From: a virus
Strand: one strand, 5' to 3'
IMG/VR virus record: IMGVR_UViG_3300025910_000007
Span: 20,484-84,483 of that record
DNA: 64,000 bases
The position numbers were made by a program, and so were the translations under genes. Below, one piece after another: positions 31,626-39,040 of the stretch; the first letter of the stretch is position 1, and the number at the start of each line of letters is the position of its first letter. Below the pieces are notes generated by a model. The model was not told where the DNA came from and made no database searches. It saw only the letters and a list, made by a program, of their open reading frames with translations.

Positions 31626-31798
31626 TGGCCCAAATCCCATACCTCATTGATTCTCTGCTGATCGCCGGACGCGATGGCGTCTTTCAGCAACTGTTCCCAT
31701 TCGATGTAGGCCGCATCCAACATCGCCACTTCTTCCGCAGTTGGCGGGATCGGGTCCGGTTCATACCTGGTCCACGCCCGCCCTTTGGCTTCATTCAT
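31622..31798 (-). CDS. Hypothetical protein, 58 aa
   Basis: MNEAKGRAWTRYEPDPIPPT is followed by AEEVAMLDAAYIEWEQLLKD and a short acidic end. Helical. ATGA coupled to the RNase H gene. Immediately upstream is the conserved inverted-repeat element at 31.82-31.93 kb. Unknown. Confidence 0.55.
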   Translation of the reverse strand: MNEAKGRAWTRYEPDPIPPTAEEVAMLDAAYIEWEQLLKDAIASGDQQRINEVWDLGQ

Positions 31799-31821
31799 TA
31801 TTAGATTCCCTTATACTGCGT

Positions 31822-31925
31822 CAGGATTGCGCAGGTCGCGTTCAGATAGCTCCGCTGCGATTTCCCCTGTTTGCTGTTTCACGTCGCGTTATACGCGATC
31901 CTGGCTTGATTGCGGGGCATTCCTG
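31822..31925. repeat. Conserved 82-bp inverted-repeat element, copy 1
   Basis: CAGGATTGCG and CGCGATCCTG form a 10-bp stem with one G-T wobble across exactly 82 bp. The inner left end CAGGTCGCGT and the right flank GCGGGGCATTCC are shared with copy 2 at 43.89 kb, while about 45 central bases differ. It lies in an intergenic gap of the leftward arm. Confidence 0.7.
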
Positions 31926-31929
31926 ATGG

Positions 31930-32175
31930 TTAGGGCCGTTCCCCTTTCCGCAGTTCTTCAATGTCCAGGTAGCGGAACTGCTGACCGCAACTGACGCAGC
32001 GGTCCAGTTCCAGCAGTTCGCCGCCTTGGTTGTTTCTTTGCATCAGTAGGACGCCACGTTCGCAGACAGGGCAGTCGCGCTTGAAGCGGCTGCGGTAGTC
32101 AAACGGTGTCAATTGCCCATGATAGACGTCGCGGATGGGCTGATCGAAGTTGGGGGCGATTTCGTTCATGTTCAT
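31930..32175 (-). CDS. Zinc-ribbon protein, 81 aa
   Basis: Two CxxC pairs (RDCPVCERGVLL and DRCVSCGQQF, about 27 residues apart) make a zinc ribbon, preceded by NFDQPIRDVYHGQLTPFDY. Its start overlaps the primase stop. It may be an accessory to the primase or to transcription. Confidence 0.6.
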   Translation of the reverse strand: MNMNEIAPNFDQPIRDVYHGQLTPFDYRSRFKRDCPVCERGVLLMQRNNQGGELLELDRCVSCGQQFRYLDIEELRKGERP

Positions 32176-33047
32176 TCCAGAAACTCCCTTCGCAGTTTGC
32201 GAACTTCTTTGGGTGACGCACTGCCGGGATCGGCTGCGTCGATTTCAACGCGAATCGTCTTGCCGGCGAACGCGCTCAGTTCCCGGCACAGTATCTTCGC
32301 ACGTCGTTGTGCGGCCGGTTCTGAATCGAAAATGATGATGCGGATGGGGTGTCGTGATATCAACAGCACCTGTGCCCGCGTTACCCCGACGCCCAGCGTT
32401 GCGACTGCGCCTGGACCCACTCGCATGGCGTCCATTGGCCCTTCCGTCACGATGATGGCGTGGCGGACCATATCATGTCCGAAGAGCAGGGATTTCGCGG
32501 GGAACACTTCTTCTTCTGGCTTGGCGTTCTCATAGCGCAGTTTCGCCTGATCGGACACCGCCCGCGTCGTCCAGCTAACCGTTTCCCCGCGGAAGGTAAT
32601 GGGGATGAATACCCGCCATGCCAGCCGCGCACTTAGTCCGATCCCTTTCAGGCCCCATAGCCGTTCCACTTCAACCGGATCGAAACCACGATGACGCAGG
32701 TATGCCTTGTGGATTGGCAGCAGCGCTCCTAGCCCATGCGGCAGCACCAGCTTGCCCCGCCGACGCATGGTAGGGGCGCGGCGGTCCCAACGCATGCCCT
32801 TGAGCAGTTCGGCGATCTTGCGGGGCTCTTCGCCGGTAACATCGCGAACAACATCCCAAAGACGATGCACCCCGCATTTCCAGCAGGAGCAGGAACCGTG
32901 GGCGATGCTAATGCCCATACCGTAATTGCCCGTACCGATGCCACAATACGGGCAGACGATCCCGAGCCAGCCTTCAGAGACGTGTTGACTTTCGCCGTGC
33001 TGACGAAAGTCAACGTCGTACTCTTGCAGGATTTCGATGAGGGTCAT
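32172..33047 (-). CDS. DnaG-type DNA primase
   Basis: The zinc finger is in GIVCPYCGIGTGNYG and SCSCWKCGVHRLW (residues 30-62). The TOPRIM domain is AIIVTEGPMDAMRVG with the catalytic Glu, then IIIFDSEPAAQRRA supplying the Asp pair region. At 291 aa it is a compact phage primase without a C-terminal helicase-interaction domain. It makes primers for lagging-strand synthesis with the DnaB-like helicase at 27.4 kb. Confidence 0.85.
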   Translation of the reverse strand: MTLIEILQEYDVDFRQHGESQHVSEGWLGIVCPYCGIGTGNYGMGISIAHGSCSCWKCGVHRLWDVVRDVTGEEPRKIAELLKGMRWDRRAPTMRRRGKLVLPHGLGALLPIHKAYLRHRGFDPVEVERLWGLKGIGLSARLAWRVFIPITFRGETVSWTTRAVSDQAKLRYENAKPEEEVFPAKSLLFGHDMVRHAIIVTEGPMDAMRVGPGAVATLGVGVTRAQVLLISRHPIRIIIFDSEPAAQRRAKILCRELSAFAGKTIRVEIDAADPGSASPKEVRKLRREFLE

Positions 33048-33319
33048 GGCTGTTGCGGTTGCGGCGGTCGGTTCAGCATTCGTAGCAGCTGGGCTTCCGC
33101 TTTGGCGCTTCGGACCCCTTCAGCATGAGCATCGTCCAGTGCCAGAGCGATGAGTTTGGTTAGTTCGCTATCGACGGCGGCTTCTTGCTTTAGTCGGCCG
33201 CTCGCTTCGGTAGGCAGATGTACCCAGGCGTCTATTACATGCTGCGCTTGTTCCAGCGATTCTTCAGACACGATCCAGCCGTCGCGAAATGCTGTCAGCA
33301 GTTCATCTTTGTAGGTCAT
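33044..33319 (-). CDS. Hypothetical protein, 91 aa
   Basis: Helical protein (MTYKDELLTAFRDGWIVSEE, then ELTKLIALALDDAHAEGV) ending in a Pro/Gln tail. ATGA coupled to primase. Unknown. Confidence 0.6.
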   Translation of the reverse strand: MTYKDELLTAFRDGWIVSEESLEQAQHVIDAWVHLPTEASGRLKQEAAVDSELTKLIALALDDAHAEGVRSAKAEAQLLRMLNRPPQPQQP

Positions 33320-33591
33320 GGGGCCTCCTTCACGCAGTAGCGTAGCTGAGTGGCGGCATCGGACAGGAAGTCCGCCAATTTGTCCAGGTCTTTCGCCTTG
33401 AGGAAACAGAGCGAAAAGACGGTATTCCCTTCGCTGATGACGAGGTTGCTAATGTCCTTACCTTTGCTGCCCTGTTCGACGTAGATCGTCGCCGAGCCGC
33501 CTTCATCATCTGCCGACAATGGCAAGGTCAGGGTTAGCTGCATTCGCTCCGACTGTTCCGCCAGGGCTTTGTTGAATTCTTGATCGGTCAT
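33316..33591 (-). CDS. Hypothetical protein, 91 aa
   Basis: ATG 33591 (MTDQEFNKALAEQSE) is preferred over an upstream frame that overlaps the kinase gene. The core is beta-rich (MQLTLTLPLSADDEGGSATI) with a final helix DKLADFLSDAATQL. Unknown. Confidence 0.6.
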   Translation of the reverse strand: MTDQEFNKALAEQSERMQLTLTLPLSADDEGGSATIYVEQGSKGKDISNLVISEGNTVFSLCFLKAKDLDKLADFLSDAATQLRYCVKEAP

Positions 33592-34073
33592 GATTTGTCT
33601 CCGCACACAAAGGTCTGTTTCCAGTGAGACGGCAGCCGTTCCGTCAGCAGGTTTTGGTACATCGCCCAGATGATAGCTGGCGGGACGTCGTGAACGTTGC
33701 GGGCGATGGCCACGTCAACCGGGCAAAGGACGTTGACGATCTCGACATCGCGGCCATAGATTTCGGCCAGCCTGTAGTAAGGAGATATTTCCCATGCCTG
33801 CGTATTGGTGTTGTCCACGACCACCGACGCCATATCGCTGTAGTGGTCGGGATCTGTGAGCTGATTCAGGAATTTGCCGAGGCATTGATTGTGCGCCGGC
33901 CCGATGTTCGCCGGGTTGAAACGATAGACGCCGTCGATTACATGAAAGTCATCCGCTGAACAGACCAAAGGTCTGTTCAGACCGTCTAGGCCCCCCAGCA
34001 GACCGTTGTGATTGTCTTCGATCCACGTCGATTTCCCTGATCCCGGCAGCCCTCGCATGATGTAGACTTTCAT
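33588..34073 (-). CDS. 5' polynucleotide kinase-like P-loop NTPase
   Basis: 161 aa. P-loop MRGLPGSGKSTWIED at residues 6-20, then VCSADDFHVIDGVYRFNP with the SADD/YxFNP motif typical of the T4 PNK kinase domain and its relatives, and VVVDNTNTQAWEI as the base-specific NTNT motif. No phosphatase domain. It probably phosphorylates 5' ends of DNA or RNA for repair or ligation, though no ligase is seen in the window. Confidence 0.8.
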   Translation of the reverse strand: MKVYIMRGLPGSGKSTWIEDNHNGLLGGLDGLNRPLVCSADDFHVIDGVYRFNPANIGPAHNQCLGKFLNQLTDPDHYSDMASVVVDNTNTQAWEISPYYRLAEIYGRDVEIVNVLCPVDVAIARNVHDVPPAIIWAMYQNLLTERLPSHWKQTFVCGDKS

Positions 34074-35485
34074 GTGTTTCCCTCGTTGAGAAGTTCCTTG
34101 ATGAGCTGATCGAACACGCTGAGGTTGTCTCCCTTGCCGCGGCCGTCGATGGTACGGTTGATCGTTTTCTGCTTCGCTTGCAACAGTCCTACCAAACGCT
34201 CTTCAATTGTTCCTTTCGCCACGAGCCAAAATGAGCGGGAATGGATACCTTCCTGACCGCGGCCGATGCCGTGCGTGCGGTCTTCTGCTTGCGTATGCGT
34301 GGCAGGTGACCATGCGTATTCGACGAACGCTGTTGTACTGACACCTTTGGCGGACCACCCCACCCCAGTCGCCTTGATCTGCCCCAGGAACACCCGGCAT
34401 TTACCGTTGGTTAGGAACTTGTCAACGGCGTTCTGTCGCTTATGGCCGGTGATGGTGCCATCGACGCGGACGCAGCAATCCTTGTAACGCTTTTCCAGTT
34501 CGCCGAGAACGGAATGATGGACAGCGTACAGGATGATCTTTTCTTCTGAGTCATGCAGGAAGCCGTCCACCCAATCGAACACCGCTTTGAGTTTTAGTTG
34601 TGCCGCCAGTTTCTTCAGCGCTGCCAATTTCACCAACGCTGCGGCCCGCAATGATTTCTTACGTTTCTTCGGATGGAACTTGGCCAGCCATAACCCGAAC
34701 GACCGCTGCGCCAGTTCATACTCCTTCCTGCGTTCAATACCGAGCGGAACAACGTGTCGTGCTTTGGGTGGTAGCTGTTTGAGGACGTCTTCCTTGCGAC
34801 GGCGGATCATCAGGTTGTCTACCAGCAGTCGGTTAAGGACGTCGAGATTGCTGGCCCCGTCGAAGGAAATACCCCACGGTGTACGTCTGGGAGCACAGAA
34901 CTTGTGACCAAATGGCCAGAAGGATGGGAACAGGTCGGGACGAAGTATGTTCAACGTCACGAACAATTCGCGGGGGCGATTACCGATGGGCGTGCCCGAC
35001 AGCGCCAGTACGTGCGGGACGTTTCTGCAAAGCAATCTACAGGCTCGACTGCGGGCAGATTTGGTGTCGAGAAGGTAGTGGCTTTCATCGATGATGATTA
35101 GTTGCGGGTTCAGGCTGGTCAGGGCATCTACCCAGCCTTCCCGATGGACACCCTTGCGTTCGGATGGAGCCAGGATGTCATAGTTGACGATGACGACCTT
35201 TCGACGCGACCACGAACCGCCGCGGCGGGGGGACAGCCCCCCAACCACGGCAGCCCCCAGCCCGAAATGCACGCGGCACTCACGTTCCCAGTTGTACTTC
35301 AATCCTGCTGGACAGACGATGACGATAGGCAGCAGCGCAGGATTGCGGTGAGCGTACAGCAGCGCTTGCAGGCTTTTGCCCAGCCCCATCGAATCGGCAA
35401 GGAGCGCCCTGCCATCGAAGCGTTCTATGGCCTCGACGCCTTCGATTTGGAACGGGTAAGGTTCGGTGAGAATGCGGCGAATCAT
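34070..35485 (-). CDS. SNF2-family helicase
   Basis: 471 aa with all helicase motifs: Q/I region YPFQIEGVEAIE and LADSMGLGKSLQALL, Ia VCPAGLKYNWERE, II IIIDESHYLLD, III ALSGTPIGNRP, V GQIKATGVGWSAKGV and VI TQAEDRTHGIGRGQ. It is a SMARCAL1/HepA-like single-subunit translocase. Possible roles are fork remodelling or displacement of bound proteins. It is the second SF2 enzyme in the left arm. Confidence 0.9.
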   Translation of the reverse strand: MIRRILTEPYPFQIEGVEAIERFDGRALLADSMGLGKSLQALLYAHRNPALLPIVIVCPAGLKYNWERECRVHFGLGAAVVGGLSPRRGGSWSRRKVVIVNYDILAPSERKGVHREGWVDALTSLNPQLIIIDESHYLLDTKSARSRACRLLCRNVPHVLALSGTPIGNRPRELFVTLNILRPDLFPSFWPFGHKFCAPRRTPWGISFDGASNLDVLNRLLVDNLMIRRRKEDVLKQLPPKARHVVPLGIERRKEYELAQRSFGLWLAKFHPKKRKKSLRAAALVKLAALKKLAAQLKLKAVFDWVDGFLHDSEEKIILYAVHHSVLGELEKRYKDCCVRVDGTITGHKRQNAVDKFLTNGKCRVFLGQIKATGVGWSAKGVSTTAFVEYAWSPATHTQAEDRTHGIGRGQEGIHSRSFWLVAKGTIEERLVGLLQAKQKTINRTIDGRGKGDNLSVFDQLIKELLNEGNT

Positions 35486-35500
35486 CTGGTCTCCGTTGAG

Positions 35501-35719
35501 CTACGACACCGTTCCGGCCAAGGTGCAACGATCCTTCATCTTCAGTCGGCAGAGGTAGTCTTCGACAGCTAGCGATGCTTCCGATTCCAGCATCGAGATT
35601 GGGCTGCATCCGATCTGTTTGGCACGTTTCGTCAGCATCTGCCACTCTTCGCGGGTCAGGCGGTCCCGCAGGATGACGGTGCAGCGCTCGACGCCGTCTT
35701 TGCTCATGGTGAACTTCAT
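35501..35719 (-). CDS. Small regulator-like protein, 72 aa
   Basis: MKFTMSKDGVERCTVILRDR followed by LTREEWQMLTKRAKQIGCSP and a helix (MLESEASLAVEDYLCRLK). The strand-helix-helix order resembles ribbon-helix-helix proteins. Function not established. Confidence 0.5.
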   Translation of the reverse strand: MKFTMSKDGVERCTVILRDRLTREEWQMLTKRAKQIGCSPISMLESEASLAVEDYLCRLKMKDRCTLAGTVS

Positions 35720-35727
35720 TGGGATGC

Positions 35728-35922
35728 CTAGCCTTTCTGTTTTTCCAGTGAGGCTTTGGTGACGAAGCTGGTAGTGCCGCGGGGCGATTCGCCGGTTAGG
35801 TCAACCGTGAAGATGACCTGGGCGCAGTCGGGGTGTCGCGCTTTGTATGCCCACATCATCGCCCAGCTGAGGTACTGGTCGATAATCATGAGGTCGTGTT
35901 CGGTGTTGTCCGGCGGTTTCAC
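35728..35922 (-). CDS. Hypothetical protein, 64 aa
   Basis: GTG 35922 overlaps the stop of the sigma-like gene (GTGA). VKPPDNTEHDLMIIDQYLSW is followed by AQVIFTVDLTGESP and TTSFVTKASLEK. Small alpha/beta. Unknown. Confidence 0.55.
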   Translation of the reverse strand: MKPPDNTEHDLMIIDQYLSWAMMWAYKARHPDCAQVIFTVDLTGESPRGTTSFVTKASLEKQKG

Positions 35923-36467
35923 GGCAGCGCCTCCCGCACTTCGGCAAAACTCTCTGCCACCCGCCGCCAGGTCCAACCGAGTTCCAGCAGAAAAGTCATG
36001 ATCGCCCCCCGGCGGCGATCCACCGGCTTTTCTGCCGGCTCTTCATGTTCCCGCTCTTTCATGAGTGCCACGATATCGGGCGGCGGTTCCAGCGCCAGCC
36101 GCAGCACGACCGCAGCGTCATTGCTGACCTCAGCCAGCAGCGAATAGGGGCCGTCGTCCAGTGCGGCCAGTGCTTCCATCTTCAGGCCGTAGGTTTCGTG
36201 GGCAGTTTGCTTGCGTCGGGCTGCTAGACACTTTTGCAAGCCTACCCAGACGCGATAGTAGACCCAGCCCGAGAAGTTCTTGCGTGTCCCATCGAACGTG
36301 TTGTAGGCGATGCAGTAGGCCTCGGATGCATCGCTGAACAGGTCGTCGTAATCGCCGCCATGCGACCGCTGGAACCGGCAGCAGATGTAATGCAGCAGCT
36401 TCTCGACGTGCTCATACGATGCTCGGCGCGGTTGAAACGTCTCCTGTTGAATCGTTGCGGCCATCAT
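35919..36467 (-). CDS. Sigma-70 region 2-like factor
   Basis: 182 aa. HVEKLLHYICCRFQRSHGG, YDDLFSDASEAYCIAYNTFD and NFSGWVYYRVWVGLQKCL match sigma region 2.1-2.4, the part that binds core RNA polymerase and the -10 element. The C-terminal half is weaker; GWTWRRVAESFAEV may be a reduced region 4 helix. ATG 36467 follows ACAGGAGGTTGGTC. It could be a phage sigma factor for early or middle genes, or an RNA polymerase ligand. Confidence 0.6.
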   Translation of the reverse strand: MMAATIQQETFQPRRASYEHVEKLLHYICCRFQRSHGGDYDDLFSDASEAYCIAYNTFDGTRKNFSGWVYYRVWVGLQKCLAARRKQTAHETYGLKMEALAALDDGPYSLLAEVSNDAAVVLRLALEPPPDIVALMKEREHEEPAEKPVDRRRGAIMTFLLELGWTWRRVAESFAEVREALP

Positions 36468-36531
36468 CGACCAACCTCCTGTTTGGGGACATGGTAGGAA
36501 TAGGGGCCTCTTCCCTGTTCCCTGTTCCGGT

Positions 36532-36708
36532 TTACTTCTGGCGGGCCGCCTCAGTCCGCTGAGCGTAGGCGCGTCCCCGCTGCTGCCGCCAGCGGGCGTA
36601 CTGCCTGCGGGTCGGTTCCACCTGGGCCAACCTGCACGCCCTGTTGAACAGGTCGTCGCATACGGCGGCCATTGTGTAGGTAGTGGTCGGCTTCTTCGTG
36701 CTCTTCAT
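36532..36708 (-). CDS. Hypothetical basic protein, 58 aa
   Basis: ATG 36708 follows AGGAGAACGACG. MKSTKKPTTTYTMAAVCDDL is followed by EPTRRQYARWRQQRGRAYAQ, very rich in Arg and Gln. Probably binds nucleic acid. Unknown. Confidence 0.5.
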   Translation of the reverse strand: MKSTKKPTTTYTMAAVCDDLFNRACRLAQVEPTRRQYARWRQQRGRAYAQRTEAARQK

Positions 36709-36744
36709 CGTCGTTCTCCTGTCATGTGATGTAGGGCGAAACAG

Positions 36745-36822
36745 AGCCGCGGATGGGCTTTGAACCCATGTCTCCCGACGCGTGCGGGTATCCTGGTCCA
36801 GCCTTTTCTAGACGACCGCGGC
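36745..36822 (-). tRNA. tRNA gene (CGC anticodon possible, Ala)
   Basis: Acceptor GCCGCGG/CCGCGGC, T-arm ATGGG-TTCAAAG-CCCAT and D-arm GTCT/GGAT with a long 16-nt loop are clear. The anticodon arm CCCG-CACGCGT-CGGG would put CGC at 34-36, but position 33 is A, not T. Length 78 nt. The tRNA nature is well supported; the anticodon is not. Confidence 0.6.
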
Positions 36823-36837
36823 TGATGGTTGCGGCAG

Positions 36838-37035
36838 TTAGCCCAACTGAAGATGATCCCGCAGCTGGTCCTTCATGCCCGCCGGTGCGTACTGAATGAA
36901 CTGTTGAAACTCAGGAATCTTGGCAGTGTCTCCCGCAAGGATATCGCGGGACAGGTTGAGCAGATGACAGTACAGTCCGAAGGATGACATGGACTGATGG
37001 GCCTGCTGCTGACGCTGCTGTTCTCGGGTCTTCAT
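36838..37035 (-). CDS. Hypothetical protein, 65 aa
   Basis: Gln-rich N-terminus (MKTREQQRQQQAHQSMSSFG) followed by a helical core (FQQFIQYAPAGMKDQLRDHL). Preceded by an AGGAGAAACCG site. Unknown. Confidence 0.55.
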   Translation of the reverse strand: MKTREQQRQQQAHQSMSSFGLYCHLLNLSRDILAGDTAKIPEFQQFIQYAPAGMKDQLRDHLQLG

Positions 37036-37066
37036 CGGTTTCTCCTGTTTGGCGGGCGAATGGGAA

Positions 37067-37276
37067 TCACTGTGGACAATTCACGTCGATGGCCACGATG
37101 CGGTTGCGCTCGCTGTAGCGGCCGACGAAAACGGTGCGGGCCTTTTCGATCATGGTCTGGTCGGTATCGTCGGCCGTCTGCTGGACGAAGACGTAGCGGT
37201 TGCGGAACTGGCCATTGATCTCAACAGCGACCCGCACGCGGCGGCATACGCCTAGGATGGTAGATTGGTGGTTCAT
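37067..37276 (-). CDS. Hypothetical protein, 69 aa
   Basis: MNHQSTILGVCRRVRVAVEI then FRNRYVFVQQTADDTDQTMI and a beta-rich end (ARTVFVGRYSERNRIVAIDV). Overlaps the upstream stop. Small beta protein of unknown role. Confidence 0.55.
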   Translation of the reverse strand: MNHQSTILGVCRRVRVAVEINGQFRNRYVFVQQTADDTDQTMIEKARTVFVGRYSERNRIVAIDVNCPQ

Positions 37277-37701
37277 GGGTTGCTCCTGAACAAAGTGTCG
37301 GTGCTGCCGCCGCAGTACGACTCCGGATCGCTCCGTTTCAAATAGCGACGGTAGCGAACTGCCGGCAGATGCAGGAACGTCAGCACGTGTTCGATCAAAT
37401 CTCGTTTGAACAGTGCCACTTCGCGGGACTGTGGATAGCCGGATACCCACGTCGCCCGCCACGGCAGCCGTTTCTTCAGGGCGTCGATGACTGCTGACGG
37501 GACGTAGCGCAGGAACGCCACTTTGCCCAGCCGCGGTATCGCGAAGAAGTCCTCTTCGTACATCAGCCCGGCCTCTTCGGCATGGTCACATGCCACCAGC
37601 CAATCGCCAGGTGCGTAATCCTTCGCCTTGGGGTTGGCTTTCCTCTTGGCTTCGCTCGCGGCCCGCAACGCTGCCTTGACTTCAGGGGTCATCTTGCTCA
37701 T
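37273..37701 (-). CDS. Hypothetical protein, 142 aa
   Basis: ATG 37701 follows GAGGGAACGACG. Lys-rich start (MSKMTPEVKAALRAASEAKR) then APGDWLVACDHAEEAGLMYE and two helical blocks. Its basic C-terminus has RYRRYLKRSDP. Unknown. Confidence 0.6.
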   Translation of the reverse strand: MSKMTPEVKAALRAASEAKRKANPKAKDYAPGDWLVACDHAEEAGLMYEEDFFAIPRLGKVAFLRYVPSAVIDALKKRLPWRATWVSGYPQSREVALFKRDLIEHVLTFLHLPAVRYRRYLKRSDPESYCGGSTDTLFRSNP

Positions 37702-37711
37702 CGTCGTTCCC

Positions 37712-38074
37712 TCAATCAGACACGCGGTGCCAGACGCCATGCATTTTAACGCGGGTGATGCCTTCCACAGCGACGGAGCGGTAGCCATGCTTGGCCATGT
37801 CGAAGATCGTCAGCAGTCCCTTGTCGGTGGGATCGTAGGCCATACCCCGCCCGTTGACATAGGCATGGACACCGATGCGGCCGTTGTACAGCCGCAGTTC
37901 GCCAGTGGAACGCTTGATTGCTTCGACTGCGAACACTTTCCCGCCCGAACTCAGAATGAATTCCACGGCCTGCTGACGACTGACCGTAGGGCCGCAAACC
38001 GCCTGGTGGGCAGCCAGGTCGGTTGCGTTGAACAGGCCCCCACAGTGGGGGCAGGGATTGCTGAAGAGGTCCAT
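37712..38074 (-). CDS. Zinc-finger protein, 120 aa
   Basis: ATG 38074 (MDLFSNPCPHCGGLF). The CPHCGG...HQAVC spacing is a C2HC finger at residues 8-26. It is followed by a beta-rich domain (AVEFILSSGGKVFAVEAIKR, GRGMAYDPTDKGLL). Unknown. Confidence 0.6.
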   Translation of the reverse strand: MDLFSNPCPHCGGLFNATDLAAHQAVCGPTVSRQQAVEFILSSGGKVFAVEAIKRSTGELRLYNGRIGVHAYVNGRGMAYDPTDKGLLTIFDMAKHGYRSVAVEGITRVKMHGVWHRVSD

Positions 38075-38099
38075 CGGAATCGTCTCCGTTTCATGGACG

Positions 38100-38324
38100 T
38101 TAGCGGGCCACGTCAAACATTTCGTCGTCGAATGCTGTCATGCACCAGCGGCCTGACCAGATGATGCGTGCCGGGCATATTTTGCCGCCCACTTCCAGCC
38201 CAGGATGTTCCGAGATGGCGGTGATGGGGTGGGAGCCTCCCAGTGCGAAAATTACGTCGTCGATCTTGAGCGATTTGCCGCAGCGGCGGATCGGCGGTTG
38301 CGGTTTGTTGTAAGGGCTCATCAT
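38100..38324 (-). CDS. Hypothetical protein, 74 aa
   Basis: MMSPYNKPQPPIRRCGKSLK then DDVIFALGGSHPITAISEHP and WSGRWCMTAFDDEM. Preceded by an AGGAGAACG site. Beta-rich. Unknown. Confidence 0.55.
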   Translation of the reverse strand: MMSPYNKPQPPIRRCGKSLKIDDVIFALGGSHPITAISEHPGLEVGGKICPARIIWSGRWCMTAFDDEMFDVAR

Positions 38325-38373
38325 CGTTCTCCTGTGTAACGGAGGAAAGGGAAGCAATCGAGTCGGTTTGAAT

Positions 38374-38559
38374 TCAGCGCGGTCGCGGAAGGCATTCAAA
38401 TCGCTGGTCACCTTCTTTCCACGGACGGCTTTCCTTGACGAACTGAATGTTCACAATGCGCCGCAGATTGTTCTTCGCATGCGCCGCGGTATCCCCCCAA
38501 GACACGTAGGTACGTTCAGCACCATCTGGCATCTCAACCGTGATTGTCCATCGTCGCAT
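38374..38559 (-). CDS. Hypothetical protein, 61 aa
   Basis: First gene after promoter copy C, with an AGGAGAACGCA site. MRRWTITVEMPDGAERTYVS followed by AAHAKNNLRRIVNIQFVKES resembles small alpha/beta DNA mimic or binding proteins, but no family is recognised. Its promoter suggests it is the first gene of a regulated leftward transcript. Confidence 0.6.
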   Translation of the reverse strand: MRRWTITVEMPDGAERTYVSWGDTAAHAKNNLRRIVNIQFVKESRPWKEGDQRFECLPRPR

Positions 38560-38603
38560 TGCGTTCTCCTGTTTTCGTTTCCTTCGGTGCTCCCAACGTT
38601 CTT

Positions 38604-38632
38604 AATCTTACCGTCAGGTAAGAATAAAGCAA
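38604..38632 (-). promoter_or_regulatory. Operator-overlapped promoter, copy C
   Basis: TTGCTT (38627-38632), 16 nt, TAAGAT (38605-38610) on the minus strand. The palindrome ATTCTTACC-TGAC-GGTAAGATT spans 38604-38625. An extra half-site, TTCTTACCG, lies just upstream at 38641-38649, and the AAATTATTTCAGAAA block follows. Confidence 0.8.
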
Positions 38633-38661
38633 GCCCAAACGGTAAGAATTTCTGAAATAAT

Positions 38662-38898
38662 TTACCCCTTGTCTGGTAAGGACTTACGCGGTGGATGATA
38701 CCCTAGCGGCCGTCCCCGTTGGCGCGGGATCGCTGCAAAATGCTCAACGTCCAAGGCGGTAAAGAAGAGCATCGAACGATGGCCGATCTCCAGGCGTTCT
38801 ATGGCCCGCAGTCTCCCCGCACTAACGAACTGCCGTACCCGCTGCTTCGACACCCCCAGCATCTGCGATACCTCGCGCGTCGTCAGCAACTGGTTCAT
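38662..38898 (-). CDS. Excisionase/MerR-type helix-turn-helix regulator, 78 aa
   Basis: TTREVSQMLGVSKQRVRQFV at residues 5-24 is the HTH_17 (excisionase family) signature, followed by the wing RLRAIERLEIGHRS. The C-terminus is basic (RQRGRPLGYHPPRKS). ATG 38898 follows AGGGGTCAGTC. Its promoter at 38.94 kb overlaps a degenerate copy of the operator palindrome. It sits between the leftward and rightward arms and next to operator copy C, so it may be the switch protein that reads all five sites. Confidence 0.75.
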   Translation of the reverse strand: MNQLLTTREVSQMLGVSKQRVRQFVSAGRLRAIERLEIGHRSMLFFTALDVEHFAAIPRQRGRPLGYHPPRKSLPDKG

Positions 38899-38915
38899 GA
38901 CTGACCCCTGAATTA

Positions 38916-38963
38916 AATCTAACCGGACGCATAGATTATACCCGATCAGCAAGAAGGGGTAAA
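38916..38963 (-). promoter_or_regulatory. Promoter of the HTH gene with degenerate operator
   Basis: Minus-strand TTTACC (38958-38963), 17 nt, TATAAT (38935-38940). At 38916-38937 AATCTA and TAGATT flank ACCGGACGCA, which aligns with the TCTAACC-TGACG operator of copies A-D. On the plus strand the same site could also serve rightward transcription of the terminase arm; the rightward -35 match is weak. Confidence 0.6.
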
Positions 38964-39040
38964 GGAAACCTAGCGTCGCTCCCGCAACAACGTTAGAATA
39001 AGGTTCCAGCAAACCAACTCAGGGGAGGTCCGCACGACCA

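Noticed and set aside
31822-31925. tRNA gene in the 82-bp element
   Set aside because: Terminal stem AGGATTG/CAATCCT resembles the acceptor of the 3759 tRNA, but no T-arm or anticodon arm can be drawn on either strand.
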